Shown here: in pieces, positions 50,659 to 59,485 of the stretch
Position numbering within the stretch: the first letter of the stretch is position 1
How the letters are laid out: each line of letters opens with the position of its first letter
Translations under genes and position numbers: made by a program
The notes under the pieces: generated by a model
Told to the model about the DNA's origin: nothing
The model's input: only the letters and a program-made list of their open reading frames with translations
Database searches by the model: none
Assembly: GCA_021151825.1 (NCBI GenBank)
Contig: JAGKWQ010000007.1
Span: forward strand, 62,001 to 126,000
DNA from: Cellvibrionaceae bacterium
GTDB lineage: Bacteria; Pseudomonadota; Gammaproteobacteria; Pseudomonadales; Cellvibrionaceae
DNA: 64,000 bases
Direction of reading: 5' to 3'

Positions 50659-51387
50659 ATGGATCGCCTCGGCTATACCGCTATGACTTCCGCCAGCCGC
50701 ACGCTGCTTTCCATGCAAGTGCGTGCTAACAACCTCGCCAACGCCAGTACCAACGGCTTCCGCGCCGATATGGAACAGGCGCGCGCCGCCAGCGTTCAAG
50801 GCTCCGGCTACGACAGCCGCCATATGGCGCTGGCGCAAAACAATGGTGTGGATCTGACGCCCGGCGCTTTGATCGCCACCGGTCGCGACCTGGATTTTGC
50901 GATTCAGGGGCAAGGCCTGATCGCCCTCGAAAGCGGCGACGGCGAGGTTTACACCCGCAACGGCAATATGCAGATCGATGCTTCACAGCGCCTGACCATC
51001 AATGGCCGCGCAGTATTGGGCGAGGGCGGTCCGATTGTGTTGCCGGAATACGACAGCATCCATATCGGTTCCGACGGCGTGGTGTCTGTGCGTCCGCGCG
51101 GTGAAACGCTGATGACTGAAGTGGATCGCATCAAGCGTGTGGATGTTGCCGCAGCCGATCTCGCTAAAGACGAGAACGGCATGCTGGTAACCAAAAGTGG
51201 TGCGTTAGCAGAACAGAGCGATGCGGTGATGCTGACCTCAGGCCATCTGGAGTCCAGCAACGTTTCGGCGATTGAAGAGCTGGTCGCATCCATGAGTTTG
51301 AACCGCCTGTTTGAAACCCAGGTGAAGATGATGAAAGCGGCGGAAGACCTTTCCAACGCCGGCAACCGCATGATCCGCGGTAGTTGA
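50659..51387 (+). CDS. flgF: Flagellar rod protein FlgF
   Basis: 242 residues: LGYTAMTSASRTLLSMQVRANNLANASTNGFRADMEQ and LESSNVSAIEELVASMSLNRLFETQVKMMKAAEDLSNAGNRMIRG, rod signatures. Proximal rod; 37 bases after flgE. Confidence 0.94.
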   Translation: MDRLGYTAMTSASRTLLSMQVRANNLANASTNGFRADMEQARAASVQGSGYDSRHMALAQNNGVDLTPGALIATGRDLDFAIQGQGLIALESGDGEVYTRNGNMQIDASQRLTINGRAVLGEGGPIVLPEYDSIHIGSDGVVSVRPRGETLMTEVDRIKRVDVAAADLAKDENGMLVTKSGALAEQSDAVMLTSGHLESSNVSAIEELVASMSLNRLFETQVKMMKAAEDLSNAGNRMIRGS

Positions 51388-51434
51388 TTGTTATGGGCAG
51401 TTAATCGACCGCAATTGAATAGAGGAGAATCCTT

Positions 51435-52220
51435 ATGAGTTCAGCATTATGGGTCAGTAAAACCGGGTTGGCGGCGCAGGATAAAGCTATGGCGACCATC
51501 GCCAACAACCTCGCCAACGTCAACACCACCGGTTTTAAAAGCGACCGCGCGGTGTTTGAAGATTTGTTTTATGCCATCGAAAAACAACCGGGTGCGCAGG
51601 CGGACCAGGTCAATACGATTCCGTCTGGCATCCAGTTGGGCAGCGGCGTGCGTATTGCGGGCACGCAAAAAGTATTTACCGAAGGCAATGTGCAAACCAC
51701 TGGCCAGCCGATGGATTTGGCAATTATCGGCAGCGGTTTTTTCCAGGTGGAATCGCCGTCCGGTGAAGTCCTGTATACCGAAAGCGGCCAACTGCAATTG
51801 AATGCGGAAGGCGTGATGGTTAATGCCCAAGGCCTGCCACTGGTTCCGGCGATTGAAGTTCCAGCAGGCGCCAGCCGTTTTACGGTGGGTAGCGACGGCA
51901 TCGTCACAGCGGTTTTACCGGGCGATACCAATCCGGTCGAGTTGGGCCAAATCACCTTGGTTAACTTCGTAAACCCGGCCGGTCTGGAAGCGTTGGGTGG
52001 CAACCTCTACAAAGAAACTGTCGCCAGCGGTGAGCCGGTGGAAGGTGTTGCCGGTGAGGAAGGTTTGGGGCTGATCAAGCAGGGCGTGCTGGAAGGTTCC
52101 AATGTGCAGGTGGTGGAGGCCATGGTGTCCATGATCGCCATCCAGCGCGCTTATGAAGCCAACGCGAAAGTGCTGGATGCATCGTCCAGCATGCAGCAAT
52201 TCCTTAATCAGAACGTGTAA
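51435..52220 (+). CDS. flgG: Flagellar distal rod protein FlgG
   Basis: 261 residues, the usual FlgG length: LWVSKTGLAAQDKAMATIANNLANVNTTGFKSDRAVFEDLFY at the start and EGSNVQVVEAMVSMIAIQRAYEANAKVLDASSSMQQFLNQNV at the end. Distal rod of the basal body. AGAGGAGAATCC precedes the start. Confidence 0.96.
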   Translation: MSSALWVSKTGLAAQDKAMATIANNLANVNTTGFKSDRAVFEDLFYAIEKQPGAQADQVNTIPSGIQLGSGVRIAGTQKVFTEGNVQTTGQPMDLAIIGSGFFQVESPSGEVLYTESGQLQLNAEGVMVNAQGLPLVPAIEVPAGASRFTVGSDGIVTAVLPGDTNPVELGQITLVNFVNPAGLEALGGNLYKETVASGEPVEGVAGEEGLGLIKQGVLEGSNVQVVEAMVSMIAIQRAYEANAKVLDASSSMQQFLNQNV

Positions 52221-52225
52221 TTGCT

Positions 52226-52900
52226 ATGAAATGCTTTGTCCCGTGTGCCTGTTTAGCAGTGCTGGTAAGCCTGACCGGTTGCCAGCGTTTTTCGGCCAAT
52301 ATGGCCAGCGAGGATACCGACGACTACCAGCCGCCGGTACTGGATTACAGCCAGCCGCCTGCTACCCGCGGCGGCTTGTTCCGCGCTGGCTATGCATCCG
52401 GTTCCTTGCTGCAAGACAAACGCGCATTGCGGGTGGGCGACATTCTCACCATCGTGCTGGATGAATCCACCCAATCCAGCAAAAGCGCCGGCACCAGCTA
52501 CGGTAAATCCTCTGATGTGGGCATCGGTGTGCCGCGTGTGCTCGGCAAAGATTACCCCGATGCCGAAACCTCCATTTCCAGCTCGCGCGATTTCAGCGGT
52601 TCCGCCGAAAGCTCCCAGCAAAATGCCTTGCGTGGCGCTATTGCGGTGACTGTGCACCAGGTTTTACCCAACGGGACGTTGCTGGTGAAAGGTGAAAAAT
52701 CCCTGCAATTAAACCAGGGCGATGAGTTCATCCGTTTGAGCGGTTTGGTGCGCGTTGATGACATCAACAATAACAACCAGATCAGCTCGCGCAATGTCGC
52801 CAATGCCCGTATTTCCTACGCGGGACGCGGCGCGCTGAGTGAAAGTAACCAAGCCGGTTGGTTGACCCGTTTCTTTACCAATCCGTTGTTCCCGCTCTGA
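52226..52900 (+). CDS. flgH: Flagellar L-ring lipoprotein FlgH
   Basis: 224 residues: lipobox LTGC (Cys19 region) in the signal peptide, then SLLQDKRALRVGDILTIVLDESTQSSKSAGTSYGK and the C-terminal YAGRGALSESNQAGWLTRFFTNPLFPL. Outer-membrane L-ring. Only five bases separate it from flgG. Confidence 0.95.
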   Translation: MKCFVPCACLAVLVSLTGCQRFSANMASEDTDDYQPPVLDYSQPPATRGGLFRAGYASGSLLQDKRALRVGDILTIVLDESTQSSKSAGTSYGKSSDVGIGVPRVLGKDYPDAETSISSSRDFSGSAESSQQNALRGAIAVTVHQVLPNGTLLVKGEKSLQLNQGDEFIRLSGLVRVDDINNNNQISSRNVANARISYAGRGALSESNQAGWLTRFFTNPLFPL

Positions 52901-52927
52901 TCAATGATGGGCCTGGAGCCAGAATTT

Positions 52928-54046
52928 ATGCGTATCTCTCTTTCCTTTTGTCGCTTCGTCGCCGTCTTGTTGCTGCTCGGGGCGACGTTTATCAAACCGG
53001 TACAAGCCGTGCCGTTGATGGATGTGGTGGATATCGAAGGTATCCGCACTAACCAGTTGGTCGGTTATGGGTTGGTGGTTGGCCTGGACGGCACCGGCGA
53101 TAAAAACCAGGTGAAATTTACCAGCCAATCCACCGTGAATATGGTCAAGCAATTCGGCATTAACCTGCCGCCGAATATCGACCCTAAACTCAAAAACGCC
53201 GCCGCAGTAATGGTGACGGCGACCATCCCGCCGTCGTATGGCCCAGGGCAACATATTGATGTAACGGTTTCTTCATTGGGCGACGCCAAAAGCTTGCGCG
53301 GCGGGCAATTGTTGATGACGCCGCTGATGGGCGTGGATGGCGAAACCTATGCGTTGGCGCAGGGGGCGCTAATCGTGGGCGGTTTAAATGCACAGGGCGC
53401 GAGCGGTTCCAGTGTGGCGATCAACACCGCCAATACCGGTTTGATTCCCAATGGTGCGACCGTTGAACGCTCCATCGCCACCGACTTTGCCGACCGCAAA
53501 GACATCATGCTGAACATTCGCGAACCCAGTTTCCAAACCGCGACCAAAGTGGCGAATGCGATCAACGCCAAATTTGGCACCAGTGTTGCGACCGCGCTCA
53601 ACGGAACCCAGGTTTCCCTGCAAGCGCCGCTCTCTGCCGGCCAGCGCACCAGCTTTGTAGCCATGCTGGAAATGCTGGAAGTAGATACCGGGCGCACTCG
53701 CCCGAAAGTGGTATTCAACAGCCGCACCGGTACGGTGGTGGTGGGCGAGGGTGTGCGTGTTAAAGCTGCCGCTGTAGCCCATGGTTCCTTGACGGTGACG
53801 ATCAATGAATCGTCGCAAGTCAGTCAACCGGGCGCTTTTTCGCGCGGTCAAACCGCCGTGACGCCGCAATCGGATATCGCCGTAGATCAGGAAGCCAACG
53901 CCATGTTCAAGTGGCCGGAAGGCGCGAGCCTGGACAGCATTATCAGCACCGTCAACAGCCTGGGTGCAACGCCGGATGATGTGATGAGCATCCTGCAGGC
54001 GTTGGAAAAAGCCGGGGCGTTGAACGCTGAATTGATTGTGATTTAA
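52928..54046 (+). CDS. flgI: Flagellar P-ring protein FlgI
   Basis: About 372 residues: signal peptide (FVAVLLLLGATFIKPVQA) and VDIEGIRTNQLVGYGLVVGLDGTGDKNQVKFTSQSTVNMVKQFGINLPP, with C-terminal GATPDDVMSILQALEKAGALNAELIVI. Periplasmic ring around the rod, assembled with FlgA. ATG 52928 was chosen because the signal peptide begins there and GGAG lies upstream; the frame opens eight codons earlier. Confidence 0.95.
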   Translation: MRISLSFCRFVAVLLLLGATFIKPVQAVPLMDVVDIEGIRTNQLVGYGLVVGLDGTGDKNQVKFTSQSTVNMVKQFGINLPPNIDPKLKNAAAVMVTATIPPSYGPGQHIDVTVSSLGDAKSLRGGQLLMTPLMGVDGETYALAQGALIVGGLNAQGASGSSVAINTANTGLIPNGATVERSIATDFADRKDIMLNIREPSFQTATKVANAINAKFGTSVATALNGTQVSLQAPLSAGQRTSFVAMLEMLEVDTGRTRPKVVFNSRTGTVVVGEGVRVKAAAVAHGSLTVTINESSQVSQPGAFSRGQTAVTPQSDIAVDQEANAMFKWPEGASLDSIISTVNSLGATPDDVMSILQALEKAGALNAELIVI

Positions 54047-54048
54047 AG

Positions 54049-54198
54049 AAATCTCCCCCGGCCCCTCTTGGCTACGCGCCCCGTTTCAAAGAGGGAGATT
54101 GGTTCTTCTCACCGTCAGAGCGGGGATTCAGACTCCTCACTTCTTCAAGAGGGGAGTCAAGGCTCCTCCCTTTAAAAAAGGGAGGCGGGGGAGGGATT
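54049..54198. repeat. Dispersed CTCCCTTT-type intergenic repeat, copy 1
   Basis: A GC-rich block between flgI and flgJ built from inverted words (TCCCTCTTTGAAA-type arms and CTCCCTTTAAAAAAGGGAG). Its reverse complement matches 61236-61338 over most of the length. Probably a REP/MITE-like repeat; it splits the operon spacing unusually (174 bases). Confidence 0.65.
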
Positions 54199-54220
54199 AA
54201 AAAAAACAGGAATACATTCG

Positions 54221-55267
54221 ATGAGCATCATCTCCCTCAACAACTCAACCAATCCTTCGGCAGGCACGAATGCTATCGCCGGGCAAAAACCAGCACTCGA
54301 TATGGCCGCCGAACAATTTGAAGCCATGTTCCTGCAGCAAGTGCTCAAGCAAATGCGCAAAGCGGGCGATGTGCTGGCGGCGGATAATCCAATGCGCAGC
54401 CGTGAAATGGACACCATGCGCGATTTTTATGATGGCGTGTTGGCTGAAACGTTGGCGGGAAAACGCCAGACCGGTATCGCCGATATGTTGGTGAAACAAC
54501 TTTCCGGCAACTCCAGCCAGGCCCAATCCATTAGCGAAGCCGGTGAACAAGCGCAAACTGCTGTGGTTCCGGAACGTCGCTCGGCGGCGATGGATAATTC
54601 TCTAAGTCTCAGCAACCTGCGTGGCAGCTGGCAACGTGGTGTGGATAGCCTGGAAAACCTGTGGGACAAAAGTTCTGCCGGCTTTAAAGCATTGGTGGAT
54701 TCGGTGATCAAACAGGAATCCGCTGGCCGTGTGGATGCGGTTTCCAATAAAGGCGCCCTCGGCGTTATGCAATTGATGCCGGAAACTGCACGCCAGATGG
54801 CGCAGGAATTGGGGGTGCATTTCAACCTCCATCGCCTCACGCGCGATGCCGACTACAACAAGCAACTGGGCTCTGCCTTTTTGGGCAAGATGCTGGAGCG
54901 TTATGACGGTGAGCAAGCGCTCGCCTTGGCTGCTTATAACGCTGGCCCTGCACGGGTAGATGAGTGGTTGGAGCGCAATGGCGACCCCCGTTTGGGGCAA
55001 ATCAGTACTTCGGCCTGGGTGCGTCAAATCCCGTTCAAGGAAACCCGCGATTACACCAGTCGTATCCTGTCTGAGCTCGGTCAATCCGGTACTGCAAATA
55101 ATCGCAATATTCCTGCTTCCGCCGAGCAAAATTCATTTAATCGCGCCAATGATCCGGTCGCCTTGAATACAGTAAGTGAGACTTACCGCACATCACAGCA
55201 ATTCAGCGCCCAGCCATCCAACGCAACTGATGGGCGCCAATGGCGGCACCTCCCGCGCGGTGAATAG
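54221..55267 (+). CDS. flgJ: FlgJ with C-terminal lytic transglycosylase (SLT) domain
   Basis: 348 residues. N-terminal rod-cap domain (about 28-95: AAEQFEAMFLQQVLKQMRKAGD, MDTMRDFYDGVLAETLAG). C-terminal about 150-290 is an SLT-type transglycosylase: catalytic Glu166 in IKQESAGR, GVMQLMPETA (181-190) and AYNAGPARV (238-246). Most gammaproteobacterial FlgJ proteins have a glucosaminidase (GH73) domain here instead. It cuts peptidoglycan for the rod. A 45-residue Asn/Thr-rich tail follows. Confidence 0.92.
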   Translation: MSIISLNNSTNPSAGTNAIAGQKPALDMAAEQFEAMFLQQVLKQMRKAGDVLAADNPMRSREMDTMRDFYDGVLAETLAGKRQTGIADMLVKQLSGNSSQAQSISEAGEQAQTAVVPERRSAAMDNSLSLSNLRGSWQRGVDSLENLWDKSSAGFKALVDSVIKQESAGRVDAVSNKGALGVMQLMPETARQMAQELGVHFNLHRLTRDADYNKQLGSAFLGKMLERYDGEQALALAAYNAGPARVDEWLERNGDPRLGQISTSAWVRQIPFKETRDYTSRILSELGQSGTANNRNIPASAEQNSFNRANDPVALNTVSETYRTSQQFSAQPSNATDGRQWRHLPRGE

Positions 55268-55311
55268 TGAATAAACCGGTGCGATAACGGCGAAATACAG
55301 GAAAGAAAATT

Positions 55312-56679
55312 ATGAGTTCACTCAACAATATCGCCCTGAGCGGGGTGCGCGCCGCGCAAGTAGCTATCGCGACGACGGGCCAGAATATCGCCAACGTCAA
55401 CACGCCCGGCTTTAGCCGTTTGACCACTATTACCCAATCCCTTTCCGGCCCTGGGGGCCTGAATGTGGGTGGCGGCGTTGAGGTGAGCAGCATTCGCCGG
55501 ATGGCGAGCGAATTCCAGAACCAGCAACTCTGGCGTGCGACCACCGAGCAAAACTATTACGGCGCACGCCAGGAATACCTCACCGCGCTGGAAGGGTTGA
55601 TGGCGGGTGAAGGCTCCAGTATCAGCGTTGGCCTTGATCATTTTTTTGCAGCTTTAAGTGAAGCCAGTGCGACGCCCAATTCCATCGCCCTGCGTCAGCA
55701 AGTGCTGGCGGAGACAAATAATCTGGCCCAGCGTTTTAATGGCTTGAGCAGCAATATCAATGCGCAAGTGCAGGCTCTGCATGAACAGCGCACAGCCATG
55801 GCGACGGAGATTAACGGCCTGACCGATAACCTCGCCAAGCTCAACAAGAAAATTGTGGAAACTGAAGCGGTTAAGGGTGATACCACCGCATTGCGCGATC
55901 ATCGCGACAGTTTGGTTAAAGATCTCAGCAAGTTTGCTTCGATCCGTGTGAATGAAACACCGGATGGCGCGCTCAATGTGTCCCTGTCCAACGGCCAGCC
56001 GCTGGTGTCGGGTATTTCGGCGGGCGAGCTGCAAATCACCGTCACCATGACGGGTGAACAGCAAGTGTCCCTGGCGTTCCTCGGTACCAATTTCCCGCTT
56101 AAACAGGATGGTTTTGGTGGTGCGTTTGGCGGTTTATACGATGTGGAATACGGCGATTTGCGCCCGGCGATGGATGCCCTCCATGAAATGGCCGACCAAT
56201 TTGCCGATAAGGTCAATACCATCTTGCTTACCGGTTTTGACCTGGCGGGCAACCCCGGTACTGCGTTACTGACTTATGACGCCACCAGCGCTACCAAATT
56301 GTTGCAGATCAATGCGCTTAAGCCGGAAGAGCTGGCGTTTTCATCGGCAGCCGGTGAAACCGGTAACAATGAAGTGCTGCTGGATTTACTGGCTATCAAA
56401 AGCCAGAACATCACCCTCGCCGGTAGCTCGGTGACCATGAACGATGCCTACACCGGATTGTTAGGGCAGGTGGCGAGCAACAGTCGCCAGAACCAGGCGG
56501 ATTTGAAATCCACCACCACTGTCACCCAGCAAGCCCAGTCGCAACGCGACAGCGTCAGTGCGGTTAGCCTGGATGAAGAAGCGGTCAACCTGATGACTTA
56601 CCAACAGGCTTATCAGGCCAACATGAAAGTGATTTCGACGGCGAACCAATTATTTGATGACATGCTCGCCGCCTTCTAA
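55312..56679 (+). CDS. flgK: Flagellar hook-filament junction protein FlgK
   Basis: 455 residues: SLNNIALSGVRAAQVAIATTGQNIANVNTPGFSRL at the start and AVSLDEEAVNLMTYQQAYQANMKVISTANQLFDDMLAAF at the end. First hook-associated protein; exported through the axial channel. GAAAGAAAATT precedes ATG 55312. Confidence 0.95.
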   Translation: MSSLNNIALSGVRAAQVAIATTGQNIANVNTPGFSRLTTITQSLSGPGGLNVGGGVEVSSIRRMASEFQNQQLWRATTEQNYYGARQEYLTALEGLMAGEGSSISVGLDHFFAALSEASATPNSIALRQQVLAETNNLAQRFNGLSSNINAQVQALHEQRTAMATEINGLTDNLAKLNKKIVETEAVKGDTTALRDHRDSLVKDLSKFASIRVNETPDGALNVSLSNGQPLVSGISAGELQITVTMTGEQQVSLAFLGTNFPLKQDGFGGAFGGLYDVEYGDLRPAMDALHEMADQFADKVNTILLTGFDLAGNPGTALLTYDATSATKLLQINALKPEELAFSSAAGETGNNEVLLDLLAIKSQNITLAGSSVTMNDAYTGLLGQVASNSRQNQADLKSTTTVTQQAQSQRDSVSAVSLDEEAVNLMTYQQAYQANMKVISTANQLFDDMLAAF

Positions 56680-56753
56680 GGCCGCCGCATCTCACCGGGC
56701 AACACCTCAGGATTCAACCGATTCAGGATTAAACCAATTTAAAGGGGCAGCAC

Positions 56754-57668
56754 ATGCGGATTACCAATGCACAGATCACCGCCACCATGCACAACTCCAT
56801 GAATGGCAATTCGGCGCAGTTAGGCAAGATCATGCAGCAATTGGCGACCAACAAGCGCATGTTGTTGCCATCGGATGATCCTATCGCCAGCGTGCGCGTC
56901 ATGCGTGTGCAACGTGAAGAGGCGAGCCTGGATCAATATCGCAAGAATATCGATAACGTTTCCGGCAGCCTGTCTATCCAGGAAGCTAACCTCAAATCCA
57001 TCTCCGACGCCATCCTCAATGTGCGCGACCGTTTGCTCTGGGCTGCCAATGGTTCCAATACCAGTGAAGACCTGGCGGCGATTGCAGGCGAGTTGGAAAA
57101 CATCGAGAAAACCCTGTTTACCGCTACCAATGTGCGCGATGAAGAAGGTCGTTATTTATTTTCCGGCACCTTGAGTGATACGCCGTCCGTAACCTATGAC
57201 GCTGCGACCGAAACCTATTCGGTCACAGGTAATGACAAGTATCGCCAGGCCGCTGTTGCCAACGGCGTGTTGGTGGAAGAGAACGTAACGGCACTGAATA
57301 TCTTCGGTGCCGGTATGGATATGCTCAATGAATTGCACGCGGTAGTGACAATGCTGAAAGATCCGGCGCTGGATGCGTCTGATCCGGCTGTCGGTACACA
57401 AATCAGGGCTACTATTGATCAGTTGGATGTTACTCACAGCAATTTGCTGGGCAACATTACGGAATTGGGCGGTCGCCAAAATACCCTGACTTTGCTCAGC
57501 GATAGCAATGATGAAGTGTCGCTGGTGAACAAAAAAATCGAAGGTGAGCTGTCGCAGCTGGATTATGCCGGTGCGACTATCGACCTCAATAACTATCAAC
57601 TGGCATTGCAGGCGACCCAGAAAACCTATTTGAAAATTAACCAGTTGTCCCTCTTTAGCTTGTTATAA
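56754..57668 (+). CDS. flgL: Flagellar hook-associated protein FlgL
   Basis: 304 residues: RITNAQITATMHNSMNGNSAQLGKIMQQLATNKRMLLPSDDPIASVRVMRVQREEASLDQYRKNIDNVSGSL with flagellin-like N-terminus and a flagellin-like C-terminus (LDYAGATIDLNNYQLALQATQKTYLKINQLSLFSLL). Second junction protein. The ribosome site AAAGGGGCAG precedes it. Confidence 0.95.
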   Translation: MRITNAQITATMHNSMNGNSAQLGKIMQQLATNKRMLLPSDDPIASVRVMRVQREEASLDQYRKNIDNVSGSLSIQEANLKSISDAILNVRDRLLWAANGSNTSEDLAAIAGELENIEKTLFTATNVRDEEGRYLFSGTLSDTPSVTYDAATETYSVTGNDKYRQAAVANGVLVEENVTALNIFGAGMDMLNELHAVVTMLKDPALDASDPAVGTQIRATIDQLDVTHSNLLGNITELGGRQNTLTLLSDSNDEVSLVNKKIEGELSQLDYAGATIDLNNYQLALQATQKTYLKINQLSLFSLL

Positions 57669-57685
57669 GCGGGGAAGATTGATCA

Positions 57686-58735
57686 ATGAAGATTGATAAA
57701 CAAACTGCCGTTTCCAGCGCACTTGAAGCCAATAGCCAGGCTTACAGTCGCTCGCGCCTGAATCCAGCACCGCAGCGCAACCAAACCGCGCGTGCGGTGG
57801 AAGGCAATACAGCGGAAGCGCGGCCAGCAACACGTGCGTCGGCTGGCAATGGTGGATTTAATCTGCAGCTCAACCAGCAGTTATCGTCCATGCAGGCGGC
57901 GGATCGTTACCTGGGGGATCTGGCGGAGAATTTATCGTCGCTCAAGCTCAGCATTAGCCGCCAGCTCAGCTCATCAATGAGCAATGAACGTGAAGCGATT
58001 AGCAAAGGATTACAGCAAGTAAACAGCTTGCTGGATGAGCGCAGCAAACGCACTGGCCAAAGTCTGGATGCAAATTTCAATTTGCGTCTCAACGAACCCT
58101 TGCGCAGCCGTTTTAGTTTGCCGGGATTGGAATCGCTGGAAGCCATCAAACGCTCGGGTAAGGAAACCCTGGTATTTACCGGCGGCCGCGCGCTGCAAGA
58201 ACCGCTTGCGGTTGTGCTTGATGAAGGCATGAGCGATGAGCAAGTACTGCGCAACCTCAATGCCGGCCTCGGCAGTGCAGGAATTCGCGCCGAGCTGGAT
58301 GCGCAAGGCGCGCTGAAATTTTCGATGCCGGAAAATGATTGGCAGGGTTTAAAGGACCAGCTGCGGGTAAAGGGCGAGGGCAAATTGTTCTCTGCCAATA
58401 CCAGCGCGGTAAAACCACGCGAAGAAGGGTTATTAGGATTTGATCCCGCTCAAACGCAAGAGTCAGCGCGCGAACTGCGCCAGTTATTGGATTCAGTGAT
58501 TGCTGCACTCGATCGCATCAGCGGTTTGCGCCAGCAGCTCAGCCAGCGCCAGGACGATGTGCGGGAGTTTCTCGCCCGTCAGGAAAGCCAGGATGAAAAA
58601 CAATGGGCGCTCAATTTTGCGAGCGCCGTGTTTAACATCAACGGACGTAAAGCGTCCAGCTACTCGGTAGTGTCGCAAACAGTTATCGCCCAGGCGCAGC
58701 TCACCCGCTTCGCGGTCGTCAGCCTGCTGTCCTGA
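57686..58735 (+). CDS. Hook-associated-like protein after flgL (LafW-like candidate)
   Basis: 349 residues. The N-terminal third is low complexity; about 88-130 is a coiled-coil stretch (AADRYLGDLAENLSSLKLSISRQLSSSMSNEREAISKGLQQVNSLLDERSKR). A segment near 190-220 (SDEQVLRNLNAGLGSAGIRAELDAQGALKFSMPENDW) resembles the flagellin_IN motif found in hook-associated proteins. Its position right after flgL matches lafW of E. coli Flag-2 as I recall. Ribosome site GGGGAAGA. Same operon, 17 bases after flgL. Confidence 0.7.
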   Translation: MKIDKQTAVSSALEANSQAYSRSRLNPAPQRNQTARAVEGNTAEARPATRASAGNGGFNLQLNQQLSSMQAADRYLGDLAENLSSLKLSISRQLSSSMSNEREAISKGLQQVNSLLDERSKRTGQSLDANFNLRLNEPLRSRFSLPGLESLEAIKRSGKETLVFTGGRALQEPLAVVLDEGMSDEQVLRNLNAGLGSAGIRAELDAQGALKFSMPENDWQGLKDQLRVKGEGKLFSANTSAVKPREEGLLGFDPAQTQESARELRQLLDSVIAALDRISGLRQQLSQRQDDVREFLARQESQDEKQWALNFASAVFNINGRKASSYSVVSQTVIAQAQLTRFAVVSLLS

Positions 58736-58986
58736 TTTGCCACCAAATGCAAAATTCTGATCGCACGGCCATGACCGGGCGCAGGCCTCTTCGTCTCAAA
58801 AAGGGGCCCATATCATCCACGCAACAGAGGTTTACCATCATGAGCGGCCTTGATTCGCGCTCCCATGACATGAACGACACCGATTGCGCTTATGTCTCCG
58901 CAGCCCGCCCCGAAGGTATTCAGACTTGGGGAAACCTTGTAACATCGCTCGCAATGTTAATAACAAGGCGATGGCGGAGGAAGGCA

Positions 58987-59316
58987 ATGGTATATGTAGA
59001 GCGCGATGCCCAAGGGCGATTGCTGCGCGTGGAGCAACAGCCTTTTGAAGGCGCAGAGCATATGGCCGTGGAAAGTGAAGAGTTGCAAAACTGGCTGAAA
59101 GTAAAAGAAGAAGTCAAAGCGCGGCTGGACAGCCTTCATTCATCCGACCTTGAGCTGGTGCGTGTACTGGAAGATGTGGTGATTGTGCTCGTTGATCGCG
59201 GCGTAATCCAATACACCGATTTACCTGCCGCCGCACGCGAAAAACTGGATCAACGCGCCGTCGCGCGCGCCGATCTGGAAGGGTTAAATACCATCTTGCG
59301 CGAAGCGGGTGAATAA
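58987..59316 (+). CDS. Small conserved protein (annotated in pseudomonads as 'tryptophan synthase subunit beta-like')
   Basis: 109 residues with MVYVERDAQGRLLRVEQQPFEGAEHM and LVRVLEDVVIVLVDRGVIQYTDLPAAAREKL, the pattern of a small pseudomonad family carrying that misleading name; no catalytic resemblance to tryptophan synthase is visible. A strong ribosome site (GGCGGAGGAAGGCA) precedes ATG 58987; the longer frame upstream has no supporting features. A terminator follows at 59350. Confidence 0.75.
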   Translation: MVYVERDAQGRLLRVEQQPFEGAEHMAVESEELQNWLKVKEEVKARLDSLHSSDLELVRVLEDVVIVLVDRGVIQYTDLPAAAREKLDQRAVARADLEGLNTILREAGE

Positions 59317-59349
59317 CCGTACAAAGAAAGCCAGTTAAAAAACACCTGC

Positions 59350-59379
59350 AAACCCCGCCCCAGTGCGGGGTTTGTTGTT
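59350..59379 (+). terminator. Rho-independent terminator
   Basis: AAACCCCGC-CCCAGT-GCGGGGTTT followed by GTTGTT, 34 bases after the small conserved gene; a strong GC stem with a moderate T-tract. Confidence 0.8.
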
Positions 59380-59401
59380 ATTGGGGGTCACCAAATTGAA
59401 A

Positions 59402-59475
59402 ACAACAAACATGTTGTAAAAATTGATAAAACAACAAATATGTTGTAGTTTGCAGAAATACAACATAAATATTGT
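59402..59475. promoter_or_regulatory. Three evenly spaced operators upstream of hipB
   Basis: ACAACA-N4-TGTTGT at 59402-59417 and 59431-59446, and a relaxed copy ACAACATAAATATTGT at 59460-59475; the start-to-start distance is exactly 29 bases each time. They precede the antitoxin gene and are the probable sites of autorepression by the HipB-like protein. Confidence 0.7.
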
Positions 59476-59485
59476 GGTGAATGTG

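Noticed and set aside
58747..58986. Extended N-terminus of the small conserved protein
   Set aside because: The strong ribosome site and family start are at 58987; the upstream part has no coding signature.
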